DNA from: Streptomyces sp. SID13031
GTDB taxonomy: Bacteria; Actinomycetota; Actinomycetes; Propionibacteriales; Kribbellaceae
Assembly: GCF_010548305.1 (NCBI RefSeq)
Contig: NZ_JAAGLV010000018.1
Location: 62,001 to 126,000 of the forward strand
Reading direction: 5' to 3'
Length of the DNA: 64,000 nt
A model generated the notes under the pieces. The model did not search any database. It was given only the letters and a program-made list of their open reading frames with translations, and was not told where the DNA came from. The translations under genes and the position numbers were made by a program. This document shows, piece after piece, positions 1-8,466 of the stretch; position 1 is the first letter of the stretch; every line of letters starts with the position of its first letter.

Positions 1-987
1 GCCGGTGACGACGCCGACGGGCAACTGGGTGTCGCCCAGCGCGTGCTGCGCGACGAGGTCGGACAGCGCCACCACGAGCGCGCCGATCAGCGCCGAAGCG
101 ACCATCGCGGGGCCGGGTGAGCGGGTCAGCCAGCGAGCGATCGGCGGCGCGACGAAGGCGACGAAGCCGATCGGCCCGGCTGCCGCCGTAGCTACCGCGG
201 CGAGCAGGACGGCGACCACGATCAGCGCCAGCCGGGAGCCCTCGACCCGCAGGCCCAGCCCGTACGCCGTCTCGTCGCCGAGCTGCAGGATGCGCAACCG
301 GTGCACCAGTACGACCGTGACCGGCGCGGCCAGTACGAGCATGATCGCCATCGACCGGACGTGCGACCAGTCGCGGCCGTTCAGGCTGCCGGTCAGCCAG
401 ATCAGCGCCTGCTGGGCGATCTCGACCCGGGCCTTGGTCAGCAGGTACGACGTGACGCTGGTCGCGATCGCGCCGATGCCGATCCCGACCAGGATCAGCC
501 GGTAGCTCGACACTCCACGCCGCCAGGCGAGCAGGTACATGGTGAAGGCGGTCAGCAGCGCGCCGAAGATCGCGAAGCCGGACACCGCCGCACCGGTCAC
601 CCCGAGGGTGATGATCGCGAAGACGGCGAACGCGCTCGCGCCGTACGTGACGCCGATGATGTCGGGGCTGGCCAGCGGGTTGCGGGCGATGCTCTGGAAG
701 ATCGCGCCGGACATCCCGAGCGCGACGCCGACCAGGATCGCGGTCAGCGCGCGCGGCAGCCGGAGCCGGTTGACGATGAACTCGGTGGCCTTGTCGCCGC
801 CGCCGAAGAGCGTCTTGACGACGTCGACGACCGGGATCTTGAAGTCGCCGAGCGAGAGCGAGACGCAGAAGATCACGAAGACGACGACGGCCAGGACGAC
901 GACCACGGCGACGTTCCGGGCCTGCCGGCCGGCGCGCGCCCGGGCGATCACCTGGGCGGGTGCGTGCTCCGCGGTGAGGCCGGCCAT
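1..987 (-). CDS. FecCD-type iron-siderophore ABC permease (3' end cut by window edge)
   Basis: Inner-membrane permease subunit of a ferric-siderophore ABC importer. Translating the reverse strand from the ATG at 987 gives about 329 residues: a short cytoplasmic N-terminus, many hydrophobic helices, and FecCD hallmarks such as RLPRALTAILVGVALGMSGA and a later AAGPIGFVAFVAP segment. The last visible residues (QLPVGVVTG) match the usual near-C-terminal motif, so only about 15-20 residues are missing. The ATG overlaps the TGA of the upstream permease by one base (TGATG), which implies translational coupling. The two would form a heterodimeric permease; the binding protein and ATPase are not in the window. 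Probably iron-regulated through the box at 2099-2117. Confidence 0.9.
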   Translation of the reverse strand, partial: MAGLTAEHAPAQVIARARAGRQARNVAVVVVLAVVVFVIFCVSLSLGDFKIPVVDVVKTLFGGGDKATEFIVNRLRLPRALTAILVGVALGMSGAIFQSIARNPLASPDIIGVTYGASAFAVFAIITLGVTGAAVSGFAIFGALLTAFTMYLLAWRRGVSSYRLILVGIGIGAIATSVTSYLLTKARVEIAQQALIWLTGSLNGRDWSHVRSMAIMLVLAAPVTVVLVHRLRILQLGDETAYGLGLRVEGSRLALIVVAVLLAAVATAAAGPIGFVAFVAPPIARWLTRSPGPAMVASALIGALVVALSDLVAQHALGDTQLPVGVVTG

Positions 988-2081
988 CAGAGGTCCGCCA
1001 GCTTGCGGCGGCGTACCAGGGCGATGAAGAAGGGCGCCCCGATGACCGCGGTGACGATGCCGACCTGGAGCTCACCGGGCTGGGCGACGACGCGGCCGAT
1101 CACGTCCGAGCCGAGCAGCAGGATCGGGGAGAGCAGCATCGAGTACGGCAGGATCCAGCGGTAGTCCGGGCCGGTCACCAGGCGGGCGACGTGCGGGATG
1201 GTCAGGCCGACGAAACCGATCGGTCCTGCGGCTGCGGTCGCCGCGCCGCAGAGAAGTACGACGGTCACCGCGGTGAAGAGCCGGGCCATCCCGACGCGCT
1301 GGCCGAGGGAGCGGGCCACGTCGTCGCCGAGGGAGAGCGCGTTCAGGACGCGGCCGGAGACCAGCGCGAGCACGATGCCGATCAGGATGAACGGCGCGAC
1401 CTGGTTGGCGATGTCCGAACCGCGGCCGGCCAGCGAACCGACCGCCCAGAACCGGAACTGGTCGAAGGTGTCGACGTCACCGATCAGCAGCGCGGTGGTG
1501 AGCGAGCCGAGCATCGCGGTCATCGCCGCGCCGGCCAGCGCGAGCTTCACCGGGGTCGCGCCTTCGCGGCCGAGTGAGCCGAGGAAGTAGACGGCCACCG
1601 AGGCCGCGGCCGCGCCGGCGAAGGCCAGCCAGACGTACGCCGTCAGGCTGGTCAGGCCGAACCAGTAGATGCCTGCGACGACAAAGAGCGCGGCGCCACC
1701 GTTGACGCCGAGGATGCCCGGGTCGGCGAGCGGGTTGCGCGTCACGCCCTGCATCAGCGCGCCGGACAGGCCGAGCGCCGCGCCGACCATCAGCCCGATC
1801 GCCGTCCGCGGCACCCGCAGCGACCGGATGATCACGTGATCGGTGTTCGCGTCGTCGTAGTGGCGTAGGGCGTCGAACACGGTCGACAGCGGGATCTGCT
1901 TCGAGCCGATCGCGACGCTGAGCAGCGAGACGAGCACCAGCAACGCGAAGCAGCCGACCAGACCTACGATCAGGGTCGTCCGGCGGGCACGCGGGCGCCG
2001 CTGACCGCCGGCGGGAGCAGTTCCCATACCGCCGGCGGAGGCCGCGGCGGAAGCCGTGTCGGTAGCGGAAGGCGGGGGCAT
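987..2081 (-). CDS. FecCD-type iron-siderophore ABC permease
   Basis: Membrane permease of 364 residues, first gene of the uptake operon. The N-terminal ~35 residues are polar, Ala/Gly/Pro-rich and then basic (RRPRARR). Hydrophobic helices follow, with the family motifs RVPRTAIGLMVGAALGLSGA, NPLADPGILGVNGGAALF and AAGPIGFVGLTIPHVARL, and the usual end GELQVGIVTAVIGAPFF...RRRKLADL. Length is normal for FecCD apart from the long N-terminal tail, so a start further in is possible. The stop overlaps the start of the next permease by one base. An IdeR/DtxR-like box lies just upstream, between this gene and the divergent siderophore-interacting protein. Confidence 0.93.
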   Translation of the reverse strand: MPPPSATDTASAAASAGGMGTAPAGGQRRPRARRTTLIVGLVGCFALLVLVSLLSVAIGSKQIPLSTVFDALRHYDDANTDHVIIRSLRVPRTAIGLMVGAALGLSGALMQGVTRNPLADPGILGVNGGAALFVVAGIYWFGLTSLTAYVWLAFAGAAAASVAVYFLGSLGREGATPVKLALAGAAMTAMLGSLTTALLIGDVDTFDQFRFWAVGSLAGRGSDIANQVAPFILIGIVLALVSGRVLNALSLGDDVARSLGQRVGMARLFTAVTVVLLCGAATAAAGPIGFVGLTIPHVARLVTGPDYRWILPYSMLLSPILLLGSDVIGRVVAQPGELQVGIVTAVIGAPFFIALVRRRKLADL

Positions 2082-2098
2082 TGGACTTTATGATCCTC

Positions 2099-2117
2099 TT
2101 AGGTAAGGCTAACCTCT
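2099..2117. promoter_or_regulatory. IdeR/DtxR-type iron box
   Basis: The 19 bases ttaggtaaggctaacctct match the actinobacterial iron-box consensus TTAGGTTAGGCTAACCTAA at 16 of 19 positions. The site lies 18 bp from the permease start and about 85 bp from the divergent siderophore-interacting gene, so one iron-loaded repressor could control both directions. The match is seen in the sequence; the regulator identity is inferred from family knowledge. Confidence 0.85.
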
Positions 2118-2202
2118 AGGTGCATCACCATAACCCGGCTCGCTCCCGGGTCGCATCTGAACCCCTGCTTTGTCACTACTTTCCCCTGACGGAGACACTG
2201 GC

Positions 2203-3039
2203 ATGACGACAGTGCTCGAGCGCCCGATCGACTTCAGCGCGGTGCTCGCCACCGTGGCGGCGGTCGACGACCTCAGCCCGCACCTGCGCCGGGTGACCTT
2301 CGTGGCCCCGCGGATCGCCGACGTGGTCACGGCCGGCCCGGACCAGCGCATCAAGGTGCTGCTCTCCCCGCCCGACGGCGGCGACCTGCGACTGCCCACC
2401 GGCGACGACTGGTACGCCGAGTGGTGCACGCTGCCCGCCGAGGAACGCTTCATCATGCGGACGTACACCGTGCGCGCGCTCCGGCCGGCGGTGGCCGAGC
2501 TCGACATCGAGTTCGTCCTGCACGGCGTGAACGGCCCGGCGTCGGCGTGGGTCAGCGAGGTCTCGGTGGGCGCGGAGATCGGCCTGATCCTGCCCTTCGC
2601 CGTCGACACCAGCAGTACCAAGGGTCTGTTGATGTCCGGCGTGGATTACGTGCCCCCGGCAACGAGCCTCAGCCGGGTGCTGGTCGCCGACGAAACCGCG
2701 TTGCCCGCTCTGGCCGGCATCCTCGAGCAGCTGCCGGCCGACGTACGGGCGACTGTCTTCGTAGAGGTCCCCGACATCCGCGACATCCGCGCCCTCCCGA
2801 GCCCCGGTCGTGTGGACATCACCTGGCTCCCCCACACCGGCGGCCCCGACGACGCCCCCAAGTCGTTGCTAGAGGCCCTCAAGTCCACAGCCCTCCCGTA
2901 CGACGTCGACTACGCCTGGGTGGCGGGCGAATCCGCGATGATCAAGCAAATCCGCCGCCACCTGGTCAACACCGTCGGCCTCCCCAAGCCCGCCATCTCC
3001 TTCCAGGGCTACTGGAAACGCGGCGAACCCCAGATCTAG
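2203..3039 (+). CDS. Siderophore-interacting protein (FAD-dependent ferric-siderophore reductase)
   Basis: Cytoplasmic flavoprotein expected to reduce ferric siderophores after import. The 278-residue product has the FAD-binding RTYTVR motif, a central GPASAW segment, the NAD(P)H-domain ADETALPALAGIL motif, and the C-terminal AWVAGESAMIKQIRRHL...SFQGYWKRGE signature of the SIP family. I choose ATG 2203 because GGAGA at 2191-2195 sits 7 bases upstream; a TTG at 2170 would add 11 unconserved residues. It is divergent from the FecCD permeases and shares their iron box, so it is probably induced by iron starvation. Confidence 0.93.
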   Translation: MTTVLERPIDFSAVLATVAAVDDLSPHLRRVTFVAPRIADVVTAGPDQRIKVLLSPPDGGDLRLPTGDDWYAEWCTLPAEERFIMRTYTVRALRPAVAELDIEFVLHGVNGPASAWVSEVSVGAEIGLILPFAVDTSSTKGLLMSGVDYVPPATSLSRVLVADETALPALAGILEQLPADVRATVFVEVPDIRDIRALPSPGRVDITWLPHTGGPDDAPKSLLEALKSTALPYDVDYAWVAGESAMIKQIRRHLVNTVGLPKPAISFQGYWKRGEPQI

Positions 3040-3198
3040 CCTCACGCAGCTCCTCCGTCGCAGCTCCCACCCACCCGACATCGCGGCTCCTTCGTCGCAG
3101 CTCCAAACCCCGGTGGTGACGAGTGCGTCTGAAGGGAAACTAACTTGCACCTGGCGGCAAATAGTTTCCCGATAGCGGCGAAGCCCCAGATGTAGCCA
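3040..3198. other. Short intergenic region with a decayed direct repeat
   Basis: No gene is visible. Two related copies of a roughly 22-base segment occur at about 3047-3068 and 3083-3104 (core ctccgtcgcagctcc / ctccttcgtcgcagctcc). No T-rich terminator is obvious between the convergent neighbours. Confidence 0.4.
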
Positions 3199-3624
3199 TC
3201 AGGTTCGCTCCTTCAGGCGGTGGTGCCACCAGTTGGCGCCGTAGGGGCCCCGGCCTCCCTCTGAGTGGGGGTCTGGCAGGGTACGGCGGAGTGTTTCCTG
3301 GTCGAGTGGGGCGATGATTCGCCACAGCTCAGTGCGGCCCGATGGGGGCAGTGCGTCTAGCGCCAACTGGAGGTCGTCTCTGGCGTCGGTTAGTTCGTCG
3401 TCGCAGCAGGGGCAGCCGTACTGCGGTAGATAGAGCCAGCGACCAGGCTGGCGGAGGAAGCGGCGGTAGCTGCGAAGTGCGGACGCGGTACGGCCGGGCC
3501 ACAGGCGGCGTTGTTCGATGTGGGCCAGGGCTGCGGTCGTTCTGGCGGACAGTCCGTCGACCACGCTGCACTGGTCGACGGGAGTCTGCTGGGCGCGCAC
3601 GGCGCCGGGTCGCCTACGCGGCAT
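3199..3624 (-). CDS. Conserved-looking hypothetical protein with a Cys cluster
   Basis: A 141-residue protein that I do not assign to a family. It is Arg-rich, with predicted helices at both ends, and has a compact YGCPCCDDE motif (Cys 71, 73, 74) in the middle, which could bind a metal. The C-terminus is GRGPYGANWWHHRLKERT, rich in Trp and His. Codon bias toward G/C in third positions and the lack of a better frame on either strand support a real gene. A purine-rich aaagg lies just before the ATG. It sits between the siderophore gene and the acyl-CoA ligase operon with no functional hint from either side. Confidence 0.6.
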   Translation of the reverse strand: MPRRRPGAVRAQQTPVDQCSVVDGLSARTTAALAHIEQRRLWPGRTASALRSYRRFLRQPGRWLYLPQYGCPCCDDELTDARDDLQLALDALPPSGRTELWRIIAPLDQETLRRTLPDPHSEGGRGPYGANWWHHRLKERT

Positions 3625-3688
3625 GGACCTTTCGGTGGAAAGTCATGGCGAGATGGTCGCAGCTACAGCGGGTCAGCGGCAAAGGGAT

Positions 3689-5233
3689 TCAGGACAGCTG
3701 GTCGCGGAGGGCGTATTTCTGGATTTTGCCTGAGGCTGTGGTGGGGAAGGTTTCTACGATGCGCCAGGTGCGGGGGACTTTGTGCGGGGCCAGGTGGGCT
3801 TGGGTGAAGGCCTGGAGGGTTTCGGGGTCTGGGGTCAGGTCTCGGGCGGGGCGGATGAAGGCGGCGACCTGTTCGCCCCAGTAGGGGTCCGGGATGCCTA
3901 CGACCGCCACATCCTCGACCGTGGGGTGGGTGATCAGGAGTTGTTCGATCTCGCGGGGGTAGATGTTCTCGCCGCCGCGGATGATCATCTCCTTGAGGCG
4001 CCCCTCGACCCGGCAGTAGCCGCGTTCGTCCATGCTCGCCAGGTCGCCGGTGTGGAGCCAGCCGTCCGGGTCGATGGCTGCGGCCGTCTGCTCGGGGTCG
4101 TCGAAGTAGCCGGCCATCACGTGATACCCGCGGGTGCACAGCTCCCCGATCTCGCCCAGGCCGGCCGGCTCACCGCTGCCGGGGCGGACGATCCGCACCT
4201 CGGCTCCAGTTAGCGCCCGGCCGATCGTCTCGGCGCGGTCGTCCGGCGCGTCGTCGAGCCGGGTCATCGTGATGCAAGGCGAGGCCTCGGTCTGCGCGTA
4301 GACGATCGCCATCGGTACGCCGAGCGCCGCTTCGACCCGCCGGACGATGTCGGGCGCGACCGTGGCGCCACCGGAGATCGCATAACGCACCGACGACAGA
4401 TCCGTACCAGCGAAGGCCGGATGACCCAGCATCGCCAGCAACATCGTCGGTACTCCGCACAGTTGCGCGCCACGCTCCGACTCGGTCAGCAGCAACTGCA
4501 ACGCCGGATCGAACCCAGGTACGAGCACGTGCGTACCCAGACTCGCCAGCGGCGCAAGCGTTCCCTGCACGCAGCCGGCCGTGTGGAACAACGGCATCGG
4601 GTTGACGAACACCTCGCCAGGCGCCATGTCGAAGGTGTCGACGTAGGACAGCCGTGCGTTGTTGGTGATCCCCCGATGGCGCAGTACGGCGCCCTTCGGC
4701 CTCCCGGTCGTCCCCGACGTGTACTGGATCTGCGCAGCATCGTCAGGCGACACATCCGGCAACACCTCGGTCGGCGACCCCGACTCCTTGAACCCGGACC
4801 AGTCCTCGAAAAGGAGTACCTCGCGCAACGACGGCAGCTCTGGCCGTACGGCGGAAAGCGTGTCCAGCAAGGGGTTGTCGCGATACCGGCGTACCAGGAA
4901 GATGCCCGCGGCCCGGGATTGCGAGAGCACGTGGACGAGTTCCCTCTCCCGCAGCGCGGGGTTGACCGTCACAAGCGTCAGCCCCGCAAGACCAGCGGCC
5001 AGCTCCAACACCACCCACTCAGGGATGTTGTTGGCCCAGACAGCGATCCGTTCGCCGGGCTCGAAACGGCCGAGCAACGCACGCGCGACCTGTTCGGATT
5101 CGGCAAGCAGCTCGGCGTATCGCCAGCGACGGCGATCCGCCGGATCGGGCAGTCCCTCGACCAGCGCGACCGCTGAGGGATTCTGCTCAGTGGCCCACCG
5201 GAGCAAGGATCCCACGGTCTCATCCAGAATCAT
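3689..5233 (-). CDS. Class I adenylate-forming acyl-CoA ligase (AMP-binding)
   Basis: ATP-dependent acyl- or aryl-CoA synthetase of 514 residues. The adenylation loop YTSGTTGRPKG is at residues 171-181, the hinge GRLKEMIIRGGENIYPREIE is in the C-terminal part, and the catalytic lysine is in PTTASGKIQK (Lys503). The overall pattern resembles the medium/long-chain fatty-acid and cyclohexanecarboxylate-type ligases; substrate is unknown. ATG 5233 is chosen because it overlaps the TGA of the upstream SDR gene as ATGA, and an extension upstream of it would be shadow of that SDR. Last gene of a three-gene coupled operon (hydrolase, SDR, ligase), so the acid released or oxidised by the first two enzymes may be its substrate. 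Confidence 0.9.
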   Translation of the reverse strand: MILDETVGSLLRWATEQNPSAVALVEGLPDPADRRRWRYAELLAESEQVARALLGRFEPGERIAVWANNIPEWVVLELAAGLAGLTLVTVNPALRERELVHVLSQSRAAGIFLVRRYRDNPLLDTLSAVRPELPSLREVLLFEDWSGFKESGSPTEVLPDVSPDDAAQIQYTSGTTGRPKGAVLRHRGITNNARLSYVDTFDMAPGEVFVNPMPLFHTAGCVQGTLAPLASLGTHVLVPGFDPALQLLLTESERGAQLCGVPTMLLAMLGHPAFAGTDLSSVRYAISGGATVAPDIVRRVEAALGVPMAIVYAQTEASPCITMTRLDDAPDDRAETIGRALTGAEVRIVRPGSGEPAGLGEIGELCTRGYHVMAGYFDDPEQTAAAIDPDGWLHTGDLASMDERGYCRVEGRLKEMIIRGGENIYPREIEQLLITHPTVEDVAVVGIPDPYWGEQVAAFIRPARDLTPDPETLQAFTQAHLAPHKVPRTWRIVETFPTTASGKIQKYALRDQLS

Positions 5234-6081
5234 GAGGTCCGCCCATCGATCCAGAACGGTTCGGCCGGGCGCGAACCCGTCAGCCAGTAGGAGTCGAGGT
5301 CCTCGGCGGTCCAGCCGCGTTCGGTCAGGATCTCCTCGTCGGTCACCATCCGCCCGGTACAGGTGCGGGGTTCGCTGGTCAGGATCTCCATCGCGGCGTC
5401 GACGTAGATCTCCGGCCGCCGCCACTGGGCCGGTTCACCCATCCGGTCGGCACCCCAGTTCCGGGTGGCGGCGGTGTCGATCGGCGCGGCCGGCCAGAGT
5501 GCATTGGCGGCGATGTTGTCGTCCAGGTGCTCGGCCGCGATCCCCAGCGCGAGCCGGCTCATGCCCATCTTGGTCGTCATGTACGCCGCCTTTCCGGGCG
5601 TCGCCGCGGTTGTCACCGCGGGGCTGTTCGTGAGCAGGTGGCCCCAGCCCTGCCGGATCATGTGCGGCAGCGCGTAGTACGCGGCGAGGTAACTCGCGCG
5701 GACATTCACCTGCCACATCAGGTCGTACCGCTTCGGTGGAGTGTCGACGACGCGCTCCCACCACAGCGCGCCCGCGTTGCTCACCACGATGTCGACGCGG
5801 CCGAACTCCTCCACCGTCCGCCCGATCAAGGCCTCGACCTGAGCCTCGTCGCGGACATCGGCCCGTACTGCGATCGCCCGTCCCCCCAACGCCTGAACCT
5901 CCGCCGCGACCGAGTGGATCGTGCCGGGCAGCCGCGGATCCTCCGTCTCGCTCTTCCCACTCACCACGACATCGGCCCCGGCGGCGGCCAGCGCAAGCAC
6001 CAACGCCTGCCCGATCCCGCGGCTGCTCCCGGTCACCACCGCGACGCGGCCCTCGAGCTCACCGCTGTAGTCCCGCTTCAA
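5230..6081 (-). CDS. Short-chain dehydrogenase/reductase
   Basis: NAD(P)-dependent oxidoreductase of 283 residues. It has the Rossmann motif TGSSRGIG (17-24), SNAG (101-104), catalytic Ser153, and Tyr167/Lys171 in YMTTK. After the catalytic core comes a tail ending DLDSYWLTGSRPAEPFWIDG, similar in layout to HSDL2-like SDRs. The start is a TTG that overlaps the stop of the upstream hydrolase by four bases (TTGA); the stop in turn overlaps the ligase ATG by four bases. This tight coupling strongly suggests the three enzymes work on one compound. An aldehyde, ketone or hydroxyacyl substrate is possible; nothing in the sequence fixes it. Confidence 0.9.
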   Translation of the reverse strand: MKRDYSGELEGRVAVVTGSSRGIGQALVLALAAAGADVVVSGKSETEDPRLPGTIHSVAAEVQALGGRAIAVRADVRDEAQVEALIGRTVEEFGRVDIVVSNAGALWWERVVDTPPKRYDLMWQVNVRASYLAAYYALPHMIRQGWGHLLTNSPAVTTAATPGKAAYMTTKMGMSRLALGIAAEHLDDNIAANALWPAAPIDTAATRNWGADRMGEPAQWRRPEIYVDAAMEILTSEPRTCTGRMVTDEEILTERGWTAEDLDSYWLTGSRPAEPFWIDGRTS

Positions 6082-7064
6082 AACCTCTCCTCCAGCCAGG
6101 CGAGAGATCTCGCGAATCCCAGGGTGTTGTTCAGCTCGAGCGCGACGTCATGCCCGGCACCGGGCTGGACATAGACCTCGGCCCCGGCCGGGAAGAGCGT
6201 CGGCGCGGCGTGCTCCAGACCTGCCTGCGTACAGGCGATCGGATTGCAGATCACCCGGTCGAGCGCGCCGACGACTCGCAGCGTCGGTACGCCGATCCGC
6301 GTGCTGAGCCCGGTGTTCGTCTCCACCAGGTACGTCGTCTCGGACAGCGACGCGGTGTCCTTGAGCGCATCATCAGCCGCGATCACCGCCGGATCCGCGT
6401 TGTCCGCCTGGTAGAAGAAGCCGCGCGTACCAGGCCGGGTGGTGACATAGGTGGGGTCGAGGATCTTCCCGAAGAACCTCGGGTCGAGCGCGGCCGGCCC
6501 CAGCGTCGACACCAGCCCGACGACGCCGAGCGCACTGGGCTGCTGGAACCAGCCGGTGCCGATCACCCCGTCGACATCGTGATAGGTCGCGGCCGTGAGA
6601 TCGGAGACGAAGGTCCCGTACGAGTGCCCGGTCAGCACGACCCGCTGATACGACCGGCCGAGCTGCCCGGCCCGTACTGCGCTGACCACCTGATGCACCG
6701 CATCGGCATTGGAGTACGCGTTGACCGCGACGCCCAGAGCAGGCCGGGTCGAGCGACCGATCCCGAGCCGGTCGATCGCCAACGTGTCGTAGCCGTGGTC
6801 GTTCATGTACTTCGAATATGAGTACCGCCCGTCGAAGCCGGGCAGATCGAAGTACGCGTGGGTGTAGGTGACCCCGGGCACGAGGATCTGGAGTGGCTTG
6901 GCGCTCGCCACCGAACTGCGGCAGTAACGCCCGTAGATGACGCCATCCGGGACGCCCGCGACCGAGATCGCAGTACTGACGTCCGAGCAGGTCTGCACCA
7001 CTCCGGGCGCGGCGGCCGACGGAAGTACAGCGAGCAGGATCGCCGTGAACGACTGGAGCAGCAT
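6078..7064 (-). CDS. Secreted alpha/beta hydrolase
   Basis: Exported serine hydrolase of 328 residues. ATG 7064 follows a good GGAGG and begins a signal peptide (MLLQSFTAILLAVLPSAAAP). The mature part has the nucleophile elbow GHSYG (Ser148), a DRLGIGRS strand turn, a likely acid residue in VVGALDRVICN and the histidine in QPGAGHDVAL, the complete triad order. An esterase or lipase acting outside the cell is likely. It leads the coupled operon with the SDR and acyl-CoA ligase, so released alcohols or acids may be taken up and activated by those. The PucR regulator is divergent across a 150-bp gap. Confidence 0.88.
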   Translation of the reverse strand: MLLQSFTAILLAVLPSAAAPGVVQTCSDVSTAISVAGVPDGVIYGRYCRSSVASAKPLQILVPGVTYTHAYFDLPGFDGRYSYSKYMNDHGYDTLAIDRLGIGRSTRPALGVAVNAYSNADAVHQVVSAVRAGQLGRSYQRVVLTGHSYGTFVSDLTAATYHDVDGVIGTGWFQQPSALGVVGLVSTLGPAALDPRFFGKILDPTYVTTRPGTRGFFYQADNADPAVIAADDALKDTASLSETTYLVETNTGLSTRIGVPTLRVVGALDRVICNPIACTQAGLEHAAPTLFPAGAEVYVQPGAGHDVALELNNTLGFARSLAWLEERF

Positions 7065-7214
7065 CTGCCGAACCTCCCGGGACGTTGTCGAAGCCCTGAT
7101 CGCAGCCTCGATCCGGCCGGGCCCGCCGGACAATGTCGCTGGGCAGCACGATCAGCCGCAGAATTTGTCCGCCGGACCAATCCGTGCAGGCTGACCTGCG
7201 GCTACGCTGCAGGA

Positions 7215-8396
7215 ATGGGCGCACAGGCGCAGGCCCGCGACGAGTTGTCGGCGCTGGGTTATCAGGTTCTCGAGCGGCTGGACGCCGTGGTCGACGCGAT
7301 GGGCCGGCGCGTTCGCCAGGAGCTCCCCTTCTACGCCGGCGGCAACCTCCCGACGGCCGATCTCCGGCGCTCGATCCACGACAACCTCGAGCCCGTACTC
7401 CGCAGCCTCAGCGCCTCCGTACCGCTGGACCTCGGCCCCGCTCGCGCCACTGGCCGGGAGCGCGCCGAGCAGGACGCACCGCTCCCCGACGTACTGCGCG
7501 CCTTCCGCCTCGGCTTCGAACTCCTCTGGCAGGACCTGGTCGAGACGGCCCGAGCCACTGGTCTCGCCGGCGACGGGAGCCTGGTCGATGCGGCCACCAC
7601 CGTCTGGCGCCTGGCGGGTGAATGCACCGATGCGCTGGCGATCGCGTACCGGGCGGCCTCGACCGACCTGGCAGTCCAGCTCGAACATCGACGGCTGGCC
7701 ATGCTCGACGCATTGTTCCTCGGCACAGTGACCGACACGACCTCATTGTGGGAGATCGGCGAGACCCTCGGGTTGCCGCTCAGCGGGCGATTCCTGGTGG
7801 CGATCACCCGGACACCGGAGCTCTCCGCCCGCGACCTGGACGACCACCTGCGCCGGCACGGAGTGCGATCGACCTGGCGGTGGCAGCCGGACGCGCTCAC
7901 CGGTCTGCTGTCGATCGGGCCGGGCACGGCGGAGAACGCAGTACTGGCTGATCTGGAGAGCGGCACCGTCAGCGACATGGGAGTCAGCGGGCTCTTCGAG
8001 CATCTCCGGGACACGCCCCGAGCGCTGCACGACGCGCGGATCGCGTTGACCACGCTCAGCCATCGCGGCGGCAAGGTCGTCCAGTACGACACCAGCCCGC
8101 TCGCGATGCTGGTCAGCGCCGCGCCCGTCGAAGCCGAGCGGATCAGCGCCGTCGTACTCGGTGAGCTGCTCGCGCTCGGTGTTCACGAGCGGACGACGCT
8201 GATCCGGACCCTGCGCACCTGGTGCAGCAACCAGGGCTCACCCGACCGCACGGCCGAGCAGTTGCACTGTCATCCCAACACCATCCGCTACCGCTTGCGC
8301 CGGGTCGAGACGCTCACCGGACGGTCACTGCGCGACCCCCAGCACCTCGCCGAACTCGTAACAGCCCTGAGCGCCCTGAACGTCACGCCCACCTGA
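7215..8396 (+). CDS. PucR-family transcriptional regulator
   Basis: Regulator of 393 residues. The N-terminal two thirds match the variable sensor and GGDEF-like region of PucR/CdaR proteins (RVRQELPFYAG...EDAPLPDVLRAFRLG-like segment, and a LGLPLSGRFLVAITRTPE segment). The C-terminal ~60 residues are the HTH_30 domain: LIRTLRTWCSN then HCHPNTIRYRLRRVETLTGR. ATG 7215 begins MGAQAQARDELSALGYQVLE, just after the divergent promoter region. Its position suggests it controls the hydrolase/SDR/ligase operon. Such regulators usually activate in response to a metabolite; the ligand is unknown. Confidence 0.88.
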   Translation: MGAQAQARDELSALGYQVLERLDAVVDAMGRRVRQELPFYAGGNLPTADLRRSIHDNLEPVLRSLSASVPLDLGPARATGRERAEQDAPLPDVLRAFRLGFELLWQDLVETARATGLAGDGSLVDAATTVWRLAGECTDALAIAYRAASTDLAVQLEHRRLAMLDALFLGTVTDTTSLWEIGETLGLPLSGRFLVAITRTPELSARDLDDHLRRHGVRSTWRWQPDALTGLLSIGPGTAENAVLADLESGTVSDMGVSGLFEHLRDTPRALHDARIALTTLSHRGGKVVQYDTSPLAMLVSAAPVEAERISAVVLGELLALGVHERTTLIRTLRTWCSNQGSPDRTAEQLHCHPNTIRYRLRRVETLTGRSLRDPQHLAELVTALSALNVTPT

Positions 8397-8408
8397 CCGA
8401 CGTACACC

Positions 8409-8460
8409 GCTTACGTCCGAAGAACTGCGCAGACGTCTCGCGAGTTCTTCGGACGTAAGC
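8409..8460. terminator. Perfect 18-bp inverted repeat between convergent genes
   Basis: Arms at 8409-8426 (gcttacgtccgaagaact) and 8443-8460 are perfect reverse complements with a 16-base loop. It begins 13 bp after the PucR stop and ends 7 bp before the stop of the convergent lyase gene, so it probably terminates both. The core acgtccgaag is shared with the repeat at 48891-48985. Confidence 0.75.
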
Positions 8461-8466
8461 GCTTTG

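Noticed and set aside
8409..8460. Inverted repeat considered as an IS end
   Set aside because: No transposase, target duplication or second end is visible; position between convergent stops fits a terminator better.
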